From contig DAOUWQ010000135.1 of assembly GCA_030667035.1 (NCBI GenBank), forward strand, positions 1-5,497: a stretch of DNA of 5,497 nt, given 5' to 3'. Within the stretch, counting starts at the first letter, position 1, and each line of letters opens with the position of its first letter. The position numbers and the translations under genes are program-made. The DNA is from Candidatus Heimdallarchaeota archaeon. GTDB lineage: Archaea > Asgardarchaeota > Heimdallarchaeia > JABLTI01. The notes under the pieces are model-generated. The model ran no database searches. It saw nothing but the letters and a program-made list of their open reading frames with translations, and was not told the DNA's origin. Positions 1 to 5,224 of the stretch are shown here, piece by piece.

Positions 1-227
1 GTAAATGCACTCATATGAAAGGCAACCTTGCCAAGGGCAAAGTTGAAGGGACTTCTGTGAAATGTCCATTACATGGTGCCGAATTTAATTTGAAAACTGG
101 TGAGCTATTAATACATCCTGGCACCATAGCAGGCTGGTTTAAGAAAGCAAAAAATACTACTGTGTACAAAACGAAAGTGAAAAATAACGAACTTTATGTT
201 GATCTCCCTCAAGTCGTTGTTGACTAA
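1..227 (+). CDS. Rieske [2Fe-2S] ferredoxin, C-terminal part (5' end outside window)
   Basis: This is the C-terminal part of a small Rieske-type electron carrier. The frame is open to the left edge (first full codon at base 3), so the ATG at 15 is an internal methionine. Just before it the codons at 6-14 read Cys-Thr-His, the first half of the cluster motif. The second half, Cys-Pro-Leu-His-Gly, begins at base 63. The C-T-H-x16-C-P-L-H-G spacing is what binds a [2Fe-2S] cluster through two Cys and two His. A typical Rieske continuation follows (AEFNLKTGE, then a His-Pro-Gly) and a final beta strand ending ELYVDLP. By family it would pass electrons in the cytoplasm to an oxygenase or reductase, but no partner is visible. 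There are no membrane segments in the part seen. The family is near certain; the partner is unknown. Confidence 0.9.
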   Translation, partial: KCTHMKGNLAKGKVEGTSVKCPLHGAEFNLKTGELLIHPGTIAGWFKKAKNTTVYKTKVKNNELYVDLPQVVVD

Positions 228-242
228 TTTTATTATTGTGAT

Positions 243-257
243 TTGAAAAATATTCAA
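243..257. terminator. Small inverted repeat between convergent genes
   Basis: The 36-bp gap between the converging Rieske and VOC genes is almost all A/T. It contains TTGAA and TTCAA arms (243-247 and 253-257) around a 5-nt AAATA spacer. A + strand transcript would then run into a short T-rich stretch near 266-272. The stem is only five base pairs, so a role as a shared terminator is suggested mainly by its position. Confidence 0.25.
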
Positions 258-263
258 GCAAAA

Positions 264-620
264 CTATTTTTCAGACCACAAACCTAATTGGTTGCCACAG
301 CAGTCTTCGAAAACAGCATAGAATCCAAAATCACTACCAATATCTGTTTTTTCTCGAATAATTTTACCACCCAAGTCGACAATTGTTTCAAGTGTTGCAT
401 TAATATCATCAGTTTGAATATGTAACATTATTTCTCCTTTAGCAACTTTCTCTGATTCGAAGAATGCTCCACCTACACCGGTTTCTCCTGTTTTGAAAAA
501 ATAATAGCCCGGCATACCTGTTTCAGTAGTAACTTCCCAAGAGAAGATTGTTTCATAAAATTTTTTCGCACTTTTAATATTTCTAATTGGAATTTCTATA
601 TGAACGAATTTCTTTTCCAA
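264..620 (-). CDS. Glyoxalase/VOC-superfamily small protein
   Basis: This is a single-domain vicinal-oxygen-chelate (VOC) protein of about 118 residues, the usual length for a one-unit member that dimerises. Counting from an upstream GTG at 629, the hallmarks are FVHIEIP at 8-14, SAKKFYETIFSWE at 20-32, a Gly-Gly turn at 53-54, MLHIQTDD at 68-75 and the closing FEDCCGNQLGLW at 107-118. His10 and His70 sit where metal ligands often lie. The usual final Glu of the GN-x-x-E motif is Gly116 here, so metal binding may be altered or lost. This end pattern is common in uncharacterised VOC proteins, so no substrate can be named. I prefer the TTG at 618-620 as start, because the GTG at 627-629 lies inside a near-perfect Shine-Dalgarno (AAGGTGAT) that ends four bases before the TTG. 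The gene is convergent with the Rieske gene and divergent from the surface-protein gene. Confidence 0.87.
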   Translation of the reverse strand: MEKKFVHIEIPIRNIKSAKKFYETIFSWEVTTETGMPGYYFFKTGETGVGGAFFESEKVAKGEIMLHIQTDDINATLETIVDLGGKIIREKTDIGSDFGFYAVFEDCCGNQLGLWSEK

Positions 621-624
621 AAAA

Positions 625-633
625 ATCACCTTT
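625..633 (-). promoter_or_regulatory. Shine-Dalgarno that decides the VOC start
   Basis: On the minus strand the sequence reads AAAGGTGAT, complementary to the archaeal 16S 3' tail (AUCACCUCC). Four bases separate it from the TTG at 620. The GTG that would give a slightly longer protein is part of this motif and so is unlikely to be the start codon. Confidence 0.7.
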
Positions 634-683
634 CTTTCTAGTACTGATATTGATTGTGAATTAAAAAATCTTCCAGTTTATTT

Positions 684-700
684 TGTGAGTGCTTTTCACA
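684..700. promoter_or_regulatory. Inverted repeat in divergent intergenic region, operator-like
   Basis: Perfect TGTGA and TCACA arms (684-688, 696-700) surround a 7-nt spacer in the 249-bp region between the divergent VOC and surface-protein genes. The site lies roughly 65-80 bases upstream of the VOC start, where an operator overlapping an archaeal promoter could sit. The arms are only five bases, so chance is a real alternative. Confidence 0.25.
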
Positions 701-767
701 TCGAAACCATTTTTGAACCTTAAACAAACCATTGCTAGAGCTTCTTTAAGTATAATTTTGCCTATAG

Positions 768-775
768 TTATATAC
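768..775 (+). promoter_or_regulatory. Candidate TATA box for the surface-protein gene
   Basis: TTATATAC closely matches the archaeal TATA-box consensus and is the best such match in the region. Transcription would start about 25 bases downstream, near 798, giving a leader of about 80 nt before the ATG at 879. No clear purine-rich BRE element is seen just upstream. The assignment rests on motif and position only. Confidence 0.4.
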
Positions 776-866
776 AGATTAAATTGAGATGATATTCTTA
801 ATCAAGAGTGTACTCAATCAACACCCGTTTGATCTCCGAATAAAGCTCATTAATTTAAAAATATAA

Positions 867-871
867 GAGGT
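867..871 (+). promoter_or_regulatory. Shine-Dalgarno of the surface-protein gene
   Basis: GAGGT sits seven bases before the ATG at 879, the spacing also seen for other genes in the window. It supports that ATG as the start, and the encoded N-terminus is a well-formed signal peptide. Confidence 0.7.
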
Positions 872-878
872 AAAAAAA

Positions 879-1862
879 ATGAAAACAAAAATTATTATTG
901 GTATAGCATTTATCGCAATGTTGCTTCTTCCTATATCAGCACAATTCACCTCTGCACAGAGTGACAAAATAGTTGTCGAAGATAAACCAGGAATGATCAC
1001 AATAACAACAGAATATATTACCTTCAAATTTACAGAAGGAAGACCTAATTTTTCTTGGTGGAATGGCAACACAAGTACTTCAGATGAAGTGTATAATGTC
1101 CACTATATGGAGATATCTGAGTATTTTGGTGAGGATGAGGTTCTAGATGGTCCAAATGAGCTTATGGGTGGTTTAAGTTATAATTTATTTACCAGTGTTT
1201 GGTCTACTGAAGTAGTTGAAGAAGATAACGAAGTAACAATTACTATGACTATGACAGGTCTAGCAAATGATGTTGAATTGCAATTCATAGTTCACATTTA
1301 TACTACTAACCAAGTTATACCTGGAACGGATTCTGTTGTTGAAGGTTTAACTGAAATTAAATTTGATATCGTAATTAACAATTGGCAATTCTCAGAAGGT
1401 GCTCAAGGTTTGGGTATAAAAGCTCAGATTCATGAATCACAAAGAAGAAACCGTGTACGCATCAGAAATGGTTCTGAAGATGAAAATGGTAACAGATCAC
1501 GCCTGATGAATTTCGAAAGTGATGAATATAACAATGCCGTAGTCGCTTATTATGAATGGACAACTTTCGCTGATGTCTATGATGGTCTAAATAAAATTGA
1601 TACAATTGAAGTTGGTACAACCTATTTCAATGATGATATGCCCGGTCCGGGAGAAGGACCAATAGGTGAAGAACAAGAAATAATTAACCAATGGCTTACA
1701 TACCCAAATTATGGAGATTCCTTAACGCTAGTGCACGATCCATCAGTAGGAGTGGACCCTGCAGCAATCAGTAACAACATTTCGCTTTATATTCTCCCAT
1801 TAATTGGGGGTATACTCGCACCCGTTTTAGTGGTAAGTCTAGTAAGAAGAAAAAAGCACTAA
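879..1862 (+). CDS. Secreted, C-terminally membrane-anchored surface protein of unknown function
   Basis: This 327-residue protein has the layout of an archaeal cell-surface protein. Residues 1-27 form a Sec-type signal peptide: MKTK, a hydrophobic core, then small residues with likely cleavage near the SAQ at 25-27. Residues 28 to about 300 form an acidic, strand-rich outer domain with alternating Thr/Val/Ile patterns (for example EVTITMTMTG at 118-127 and EIKFDIVINNW at 159-169). Residues 303-322 form a membrane helix, followed by the cytoplasmic anchor RRKKH. N-glycosylation sequons occur at Asn57, 64, 197, 205 and 300. A Pro/Gly hinge (PGPGEGP, 255-261) and a basic loop at 186-208 stand out. 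It resembles a group of uncharacterised archaeal secreted proteins with a conserved 'KFDI-x-I-x-NW' strand, but I cannot name a family. It is probably its own transcription unit, closed by the hairpin at 1873-1900. A link to the membrane regulator downstream is inferred from adjacency only. Confidence 0.85.
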   Translation: MKTKIIIGIAFIAMLLLPISAQFTSAQSDKIVVEDKPGMITITTEYITFKFTEGRPNFSWWNGNTSTSDEVYNVHYMEISEYFGEDEVLDGPNELMGGLSYNLFTSVWSTEVVEEDNEVTITMTMTGLANDVELQFIVHIYTTNQVIPGTDSVVEGLTEIKFDIVINNWQFSEGAQGLGIKAQIHESQRRNRVRIRNGSEDENGNRSRLMNFESDEYNNAVVAYYEWTTFADVYDGLNKIDTIEVGTTYFNDDMPGPGEGPIGEEQEIINQWLTYPNYGDSLTLVHDPSVGVDPAAISNNISLYILPLIGGILAPVLVVSLVRRKKH

Positions 1863-1872
1863 GTAGAAATTT

Positions 1873-1909
1873 GTGATTTTGGATTTTTTTCCAAAATCAC
1901 TTTCTTTTT
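1873..1909 (+). terminator. Intrinsic-style hairpin terminator after the surface-protein gene
   Basis: A perfect 11-bp stem is formed by GTGATTTTGGA (1873-1883) and TCCAAAATCAC (1890-1900) around a T6 loop. It starts ten bases after the stop codon and is followed directly by TTTCTTTTT (1901-1909). This is a textbook hairpin plus U-tract. Archaea usually terminate on U-tracts alone, so the strong stem is notable; it may also stabilise the mRNA 3' end. Confidence 0.8.
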
Positions 1910-1926
1910 ATCTAAATGGGAATAAT

Positions 1927-1935
1927 TCTAAATAG
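1927..1935 (+). promoter_or_regulatory. Weak TATA-like box for the membrane regulator
   Basis: TCTAAATAG lies about 50 bases upstream of the start codon and loosely resembles an archaeal TATA box. It would give a leader of about 25-30 nt that contains the Shine-Dalgarno. The strong terminator upstream implies that a promoter is needed somewhere in 1910-1970. This is the best candidate, but the region is generally AT-rich. Confidence 0.25.
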
Positions 1936-1971
1936 CAATAATTAAATGTAGCATAGAATACAACTATCCTT

Positions 1972-1976
1972 GAGGT
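1972..1976 (+). promoter_or_regulatory. Shine-Dalgarno of the membrane regulator
   Basis: GAGGT, extended as GAGGTAAT with one mismatch to GAGGTGAT, lies eight bases before the ATG at 1985 and five before a TTG at 1982. The eight-base spacing matches the other genes here better, so the ATG is preferred. Confidence 0.6.
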
Positions 1977-1984
1977 AATTCTTG

Positions 1985-3112
1985 ATGTATCTACTCCGGA
2001 GAAAATATGCCAAATTGTTCATTTTGGTTTTAATTCCAATTATTTTGACATCAATGATTACTGTTTATCAAATCGATTCATTTGATAATTCTTCACACTA
2101 TCAAATTTCAGAACTTGATAATTTATCTACAATCAAAGAATTATCACCCAACTCTATTGAAAATGAGACCCTTTTAGTTCACACAATGGAAATCGACATT
2201 CGAAATGATGAATCACTGAAAATTATTTCTACTTTTGTTTTAACAAATAACGACACGCAACCAATTGAATACTTTAGTTTAGAGATTAACAAAACTATTT
2301 CATCCGTTTTTTGTTTTGATCCAATCGGTTCATTATCTTTTACTTGGATGGTTGATCCCATTGTTGGTAATCTAATTAATATTTCAATGGGCTACCCGTT
2401 ACTACAGGATGAAATTTATGTCTTCTCTGTTTCATATGAAATTGAAGATGTTATTTATCATGTTGATCAACCAGTAGAGTATTTTGGACTTGAATTCGAA
2501 ACAAAGCATGTTAGAAATACAGATCTATTTCGATTAATTTTGAATCTGCCCCATTATAGTGCTCTTCTTGAAGATAGTCTTCCTGCACCAGTATTCCCAA
2601 CACCCACAAGTATTACTTCTGAAGATAATTCCATAATAATAACTTGGGAGACTACAAATGTTAATATTGATGAGACGGATGTTTTTCTCGTTCGATATAC
2701 CCCAGCCTCAAATTCTCCGGTAGATAATAATCTGAACCTTCTGCCCCTTTATATTGTTCTAGCATTTATTGGTGGTATAGCAGTAAGTACATTAGCATTT
2801 TTCCTTATCTACAGATTGAAATTCAAACCTGTTGAATCAGGTTTGGTAAGTTCGCTATTGTCTAATACAGAACAAGAAGTAATAAAAGCGATTAATGACG
2901 ATAGTGGGGTTTCAACACAAAGACGCATATGTGATAAAACTGGTTATTCGAAATCCAAAGTATCACAAATATTAGCTAAATTGGAAGAAAAGGACGTTCT
3001 AACACGTGAACGTTGGGGACGAACGAATAAGGTTACAATTACTAATCCCTCCTTCAAAGCAATAGGTCAAAGTGAAACATTGAACAAGGATCAAGAAAGT
3101 AGTTCAAAGTAA
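1985..3112 (+). CDS. Transmembrane one-component regulator: extracellular domain plus cytoplasmic winged helix
   Basis: This 375-residue protein starts at the ATG; a TTG codon just before it would add one residue, and positions below count from that TTG. LRRK is followed by a membrane helix at 11-28. An outer domain spans about 31-250, strand-rich, with sequons at Asn36, 47, 61, 90, 103 and 133. A second membrane helix lies at 253-277. A cytoplasmic tail carries a MarR/IclR-like winged helix at about 291-355. In it, NTEQEVIKAI begins helix 1, STQRRICDKTGYSKSKVSQI forms the helix-turn-helix, LEEKDVLTRERWGRTNKV forms helix end and wing, and a Ser/Glu-rich tail follows. This order suits a membrane-bound transcription regulator that senses something outside and binds DNA inside. 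The winged helix resembles those found C-terminally in many archaeal membrane proteins. No ligand or target can be named; the surface-protein gene just upstream is a plausible target or partner. TM1 could instead be a cleaved signal peptide. Confidence 0.85.
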   Translation: MYLLRRKYAKLFILVLIPIILTSMITVYQIDSFDNSSHYQISELDNLSTIKELSPNSIENETLLVHTMEIDIRNDESLKIISTFVLTNNDTQPIEYFSLEINKTISSVFCFDPIGSLSFTWMVDPIVGNLINISMGYPLLQDEIYVFSVSYEIEDVIYHVDQPVEYFGLEFETKHVRNTDLFRLILNLPHYSALLEDSLPAPVFPTPTSITSEDNSIIITWETTNVNIDETDVFLVRYTPASNSPVDNNLNLLPLYIVLAFIGGIAVSTLAFFLIYRLKFKPVESGLVSSLLSNTEQEVIKAINDDSGVSTQRRICDKTGYSKSKVSQILAKLEEKDVLTRERWGRTNKVTITNPSFKAIGQSETLNKDQESSSK

Positions 3113-3128
3113 GAAACGATTCTAATTT

Positions 3129-3150
3129 TACAAATACTTTTTTACTATAA
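3129..3150 (+). promoter_or_regulatory. T-tract and TATA-like sequence between regulator and hydrolase
   Basis: The 80-bp gap after the regulator stop has a T6 run at 3138-3143, which could end transcription in the archaeal manner. It overlaps a TATA-like ACTATAATT (3144-3152) about 45 bases before the hydrolase start. No convincing hairpin is present, unlike after the other + strand genes, so read-through from the regulator into the hydrolase is possible. Confidence 0.25.
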
Positions 3151-3180
3151 TTCACTATTTCATAGCATAGTTAATTTTAT

Positions 3181-3185
3181 GGTGA
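3181..3185 (+). promoter_or_regulatory. Shine-Dalgarno that decides the TTG start of the hydrolase
   Basis: GGTGA lies seven bases before the TTG at 3193. No ATG or GTG gives a full-length alternative: the nearby ATG at 3179 is in another frame and stops after five codons. This supports TTG initiation. Confidence 0.65.
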
Positions 3186-3192
3186 AATTTAA

Positions 3193-3969
3193 TTGACTTC
3201 AACCAAAGAAGAGATACCAATTATTTCCGGCGCGGAACCATTTCGTTTAAAGAATAAAGGTGCTAAGGTATTATTGATTCACGGCTTTACTGCTTCCCCT
3301 ACAGAATTGCGACCCATAGGCGACTTTCTCCACAAAAAAGGATATGATGTCTATTCTGTTCTACTAGCGGGTCATGGAACAACACCTGAGGATTTACAAA
3401 CGAAGAAATGGGTTGATTGGTGGGAATCCGCTAAAACTGCTTTCGAAGAAATTGATCATTGTGATTTTGTTTTGGGATTCTCAATGGGGGCATTATTAGC
3501 AAGTCGATTAGCTATTGAATATCAACAACAATTGAAAGGGGTAATATTAGCCTCAGCATTTCTGCGAATTAATCCAAAAATACTGTCAAAAGTGGCGTTC
3601 ACATTTTCAGTTCTAAAATATATAAAACCATATTTCTCAAAAAGCGCTGAGACTGAACAATTCTTCAAAGACAATAACTTGATCAGCTATATGAAATATC
3701 CAATGAGCGCTGTTCACGAATCTGTGAAATTATCAAAGTACACTGAGAAGAAGGTCCTACCAAAAATAACCATTCCAACATTAATCATTCAAGGGTTAAA
3801 GGATGACCGCATAGACCCAGATAATTATAAAATCCAAGATAAATTAATTCCAGCAAAAGATAAGAGCATTGAACTTCTACCTGAATCAGAGCATATTATA
3901 ACTGTTGGACCAGATACTGAACAATTGTTTGCTTCGATACTCAGCTTTCTGAAAGCTCATGAGAAATGA
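3193..3969 (+). CDS. Alpha/beta-hydrolase, Est30-like carboxylesterase/monoacylglycerol lipase
   Basis: This is a 258-residue cytoplasmic serine hydrolase, about the usual length for Est30-type carboxylesterases (around 250). The first strand and oxyanion region read VLLIHGFTASP (26-36). GHGTTPEDL (60-68) and WVDWW (73-77) match the Est30/monoglyceride-lipase pattern. The nucleophile is Ser97 in GFSMG (95-99), with Phe where Leu is common. The catalytic acid is probably Asp204 in GLKDDRIDPD, and His234 in SEHIITVGPD completes the triad. A cap region of about 55 residues (124-180), rich in Lys, Tyr and Phe, lies between strand 6 and the acid. Such enzymes cleave short-chain esters or monoacylglycerols; the natural substrate is unknown, and in an archaeon it may act on imported esters. 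There is no signal peptide. The start is TTG behind GGTGA, and the stop lies inside a hairpin. Confidence 0.92.
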   Translation: MTSTKEEIPIISGAEPFRLKNKGAKVLLIHGFTASPTELRPIGDFLHKKGYDVYSVLLAGHGTTPEDLQTKKWVDWWESAKTAFEEIDHCDFVLGFSMGALLASRLAIEYQQQLKGVILASAFLRINPKILSKVAFTFSVLKYIKPYFSKSAETEQFFKDNNLISYMKYPMSAVHESVKLSKYTEKKVLPKITIPTLIIQGLKDDRIDPDNYKIQDKLIPAKDKSIELLPESEHIITVGPDTEQLFASILSFLKAHEK

Positions 3970-3993
3970 TTAATCCATTTCTCCTTTCCTTTT
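3961..3993 (+). terminator. Hairpin terminator overlapping the hydrolase stop codon
   Basis: GAGAAATG (3961-3968) pairs perfectly with CATTTCTC (3976-3983) around a 7-nt loop. A pyrimidine-rich tail, CTTTCCTTTT, follows to 3993. The left arm includes the last two sense codons and most of the TGA stop (3967-3969). Eight base pairs plus the T-rich tail make a plausible terminator separating the hydrolase from purM. Confidence 0.6.
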
Positions 3994-4003
3994 CGAAACG
4001 AAA
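3991..4003. repeat. Short inverted repeat upstream of purM
   Basis: TTTCG (3991-3995) and CGAAA (3999-4003) flank AAA, starting within the T-rich tail of the hydrolase terminator. The right arm CGAAA also resembles an archaeal BRE element, which would put a promoter for purM just downstream, but no good TATA box follows. The role is uncertain. Confidence 0.25.
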
Positions 4004-4057
4004 TCCTTAGAAAGACTTAAGATTAATAGTCATTCCATTTTTTCTCAAGAAACTCCA

Positions 4058-5212
4058 ATGAGGAATTCTATTTTGAAAGAAAAGACTTCAGCTGGTTCTG
4101 ATTCTGAAACAGAAGTCGATAATGAGGTGCAAGATTTGGACGAAAAAGGCGAAACTTATTCTAAATCAGGTGTAGATATTGTTGAGGAAGGCGCGGTCAT
4201 CGAAGAAATTTGGAAGATGCTCCCAAAAACATTCAATTTGAATCCAAATGCAAAGTTCTTACCCGCTCTGGCTCATTATGGTGGAATAGTCGACATTGGC
4301 ATGCCAGACAAATATCTTGTTGTTACAGTTGATGGTGTTGGTTCTAAGGTTCTTATCGCAGAAATGTTAGAAAAATTCGATACTGTAGGCATTGATTGTG
4401 TTGCTATGAATGTCAATGATCTAATCTGCGTTGGTGCTCAACCATTAGTTTTCGTTGATTATTATGCAATAGAAAAACCTGACACAGAGATAGCAAAACA
4501 AATTGTTAAGGGACTTGTTGATGGTGCAATTCAATCTAGAATGGCTGTCATTGGAGGCGAAACAGCTACCTTACCAGATATTATTCGAGGACATAATGGG
4601 AAAGGATTTGATCTTGCTGGAACAGCTATAGGAATGGTGGACAAAGATAAACTAGTTCTAGGAGATAAAATATCCCCTGGTGATATTATTATAGGCATTG
4701 AGAGCAATGGGTTACATTCCAATGGTTATTCTCTAGCTAGAAGTGTTCTACTTGAAGAGCACTCTGTGAATGACGAGGTTGATGGAATTCATATAGGAAA
4801 AGCATTGCTTGAACCAACATTGATCTACGTGCAAGAAATTCTAGAAATAATTGAAAAAGCAGAAATTCATGGTTTAGCAAATATAACTGGTGGAGCATTT
4901 CTTAAATTAGCTCGAATAATGCGTCAATCAAAAACACCCGTAGGTGTTCATCTTAATGCTATGCCTGAACCATTACCAATTTTCAAATTGATTCAAAAAT
5001 TAGGCAATGTTTCTGACAAGGAAATGTACAAGACATTTAACATGGGCGTCGGTTTCTGTATAATCGCTCCAGAGTCAGAGTTTGAAACCATTGCTGAAAT
5101 ATGTCAAAAGCATGGAAAGAAAACCTACAAAATAGGTAAAATTATTCCAGAAAAGAAAATCATTCTCGAGATAGCTGGTGAGACAATAGAGTATCCTGCG
5201 GATAAATACTAG
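4058..5212 (+). CDS. purM: Phosphoribosylformylglycinamidine cyclo-ligase (AIR synthetase)
   Basis: PurM closes the imidazole ring in purine synthesis: FGAM + ATP gives AIR + ADP + phosphate, in the cytoplasm. All family landmarks are present, numbered from the ATG: SGVDIVEEG (37-45), HYGGIVDIG (73-81), the nucleotide-site DGVGSK (92-97), NVNDLICVGAQPL (118-130), GGETATLPD (166-174), SNGLHSNGYSLAR (216-228), LLEPTLIYV (250-258), HGLANITGGAF (271-281) and FNMGVGF (327-333). The enzyme looks intact. Homologues normally begin near TYSKSGVDI, so the first 26-30 residues, an acidic Ser/Glu/Asp-rich stretch, are extra. Three starts compete: ATG 4058 with no Shine-Dalgarno, TTG 4073 eight bases after GAGGA, and TTG 4136 six bases after GAGGTG. 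The last gives 358 residues, close to the usual 345 or so. The codons at 4061-4135 still show a coding-like purine bias at first positions, so the outer bound is kept here. The neighbour downstream is convergent. Confidence 0.96.
   Translation: MRNSILKEKTSAGSDSETEVDNEVQDLDEKGETYSKSGVDIVEEGAVIEEIWKMLPKTFNLNPNAKFLPALAHYGGIVDIGMPDKYLVVTVDGVGSKVLIAEMLEKFDTVGIDCVAMNVNDLICVGAQPLVFVDYYAIEKPDTEIAKQIVKGLVDGAIQSRMAVIGGETATLPDIIRGHNGKGFDLAGTAIGMVDKDKLVLGDKISPGDIIIGIESNGLHSNGYSLARSVLLEEHSVNDEVDGIHIGKALLEPTLIYVQEILEIIEKAEIHGLANITGGAFLKLARIMRQSKTPVGVHLNAMPEPLPIFKLIQKLGNVSDKEMYKTFNMGVGFCIIAPESEFETIAEICQKHGKKTYKIGKIIPEKKIILEIAGETIEYPADKY
4124..4129 (+). promoter_or_regulatory. Internal Shine-Dalgarno pointing to the short purM start
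   Basis: GAGGTG, a perfect match to the archaeal anti-Shine-Dalgarno, lies six bases before TTG 4136, in frame with purM. Starting there gives LDEKGETYSKSGVDI (initiator read as Met), which matches where PurM proteins normally begin. It is either the true start signal or a second, internal one. Confidence 0.55.
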
Positions 5213-5224
5213 ACTAGTATTTAT
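5202..5224. terminator. 23-bp palindrome spanning the stop codons of both convergent genes
   Basis: ATAAATACTAG (5202-5212) and CTAGTATTTAT (5214-5224) are perfect inverted repeats around a single central A at 5213. The left arm ends with the purM TAG. The right arm contains the stop of the minus-strand gene (TTA on +, 5221-5223). Either transcript can fold it into a stem of about ten base pairs with a three-base loop. The + strand also meets a T7 run at 5251-5257. The symmetry and position suggest a shared bidirectional terminator; a protein-binding site is the alternative. Confidence 0.6.

Noticed and set aside
684..700. CRP-binding site
   Set aside because: The spacer is seven bases instead of six and the setting looks archaeal. 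It is kept only as an unnamed inverted repeat.
818..1072. 84-codon open frame on the minus strand
   Set aside because: It runs antisense over the signal-peptide region of the surface protein. Its hydrophobic look is the mirror of AT-rich codons, and it has no recognisable domain.
2179..2361. 60-codon open frame on the minus strand
   Set aside because: Antisense shadow inside the membrane regulator, with no motif and no separate support.
3106..3146. Hairpin after the regulator gene (AAAGTA with TACTTT)
   Set aside because: The arms match, but the loop is 23 bases and the stem only six, which is too weak to call a terminator; the T6 run is reported instead.
3179..3196. Five-codon mini-ORF (ATG at 3179) whose TGA overlaps the TTG start of the hydrolase
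   Set aside because: It could suggest translational coupling, but its ATG overlaps the Shine-Dalgarno of the hydrolase and it has no good ribosome-binding site of its own, so it is most likely chance.
4531..4722. 63-codon open frame on the minus strand
   Set aside because: Antisense shadow within the most conserved part of purM.
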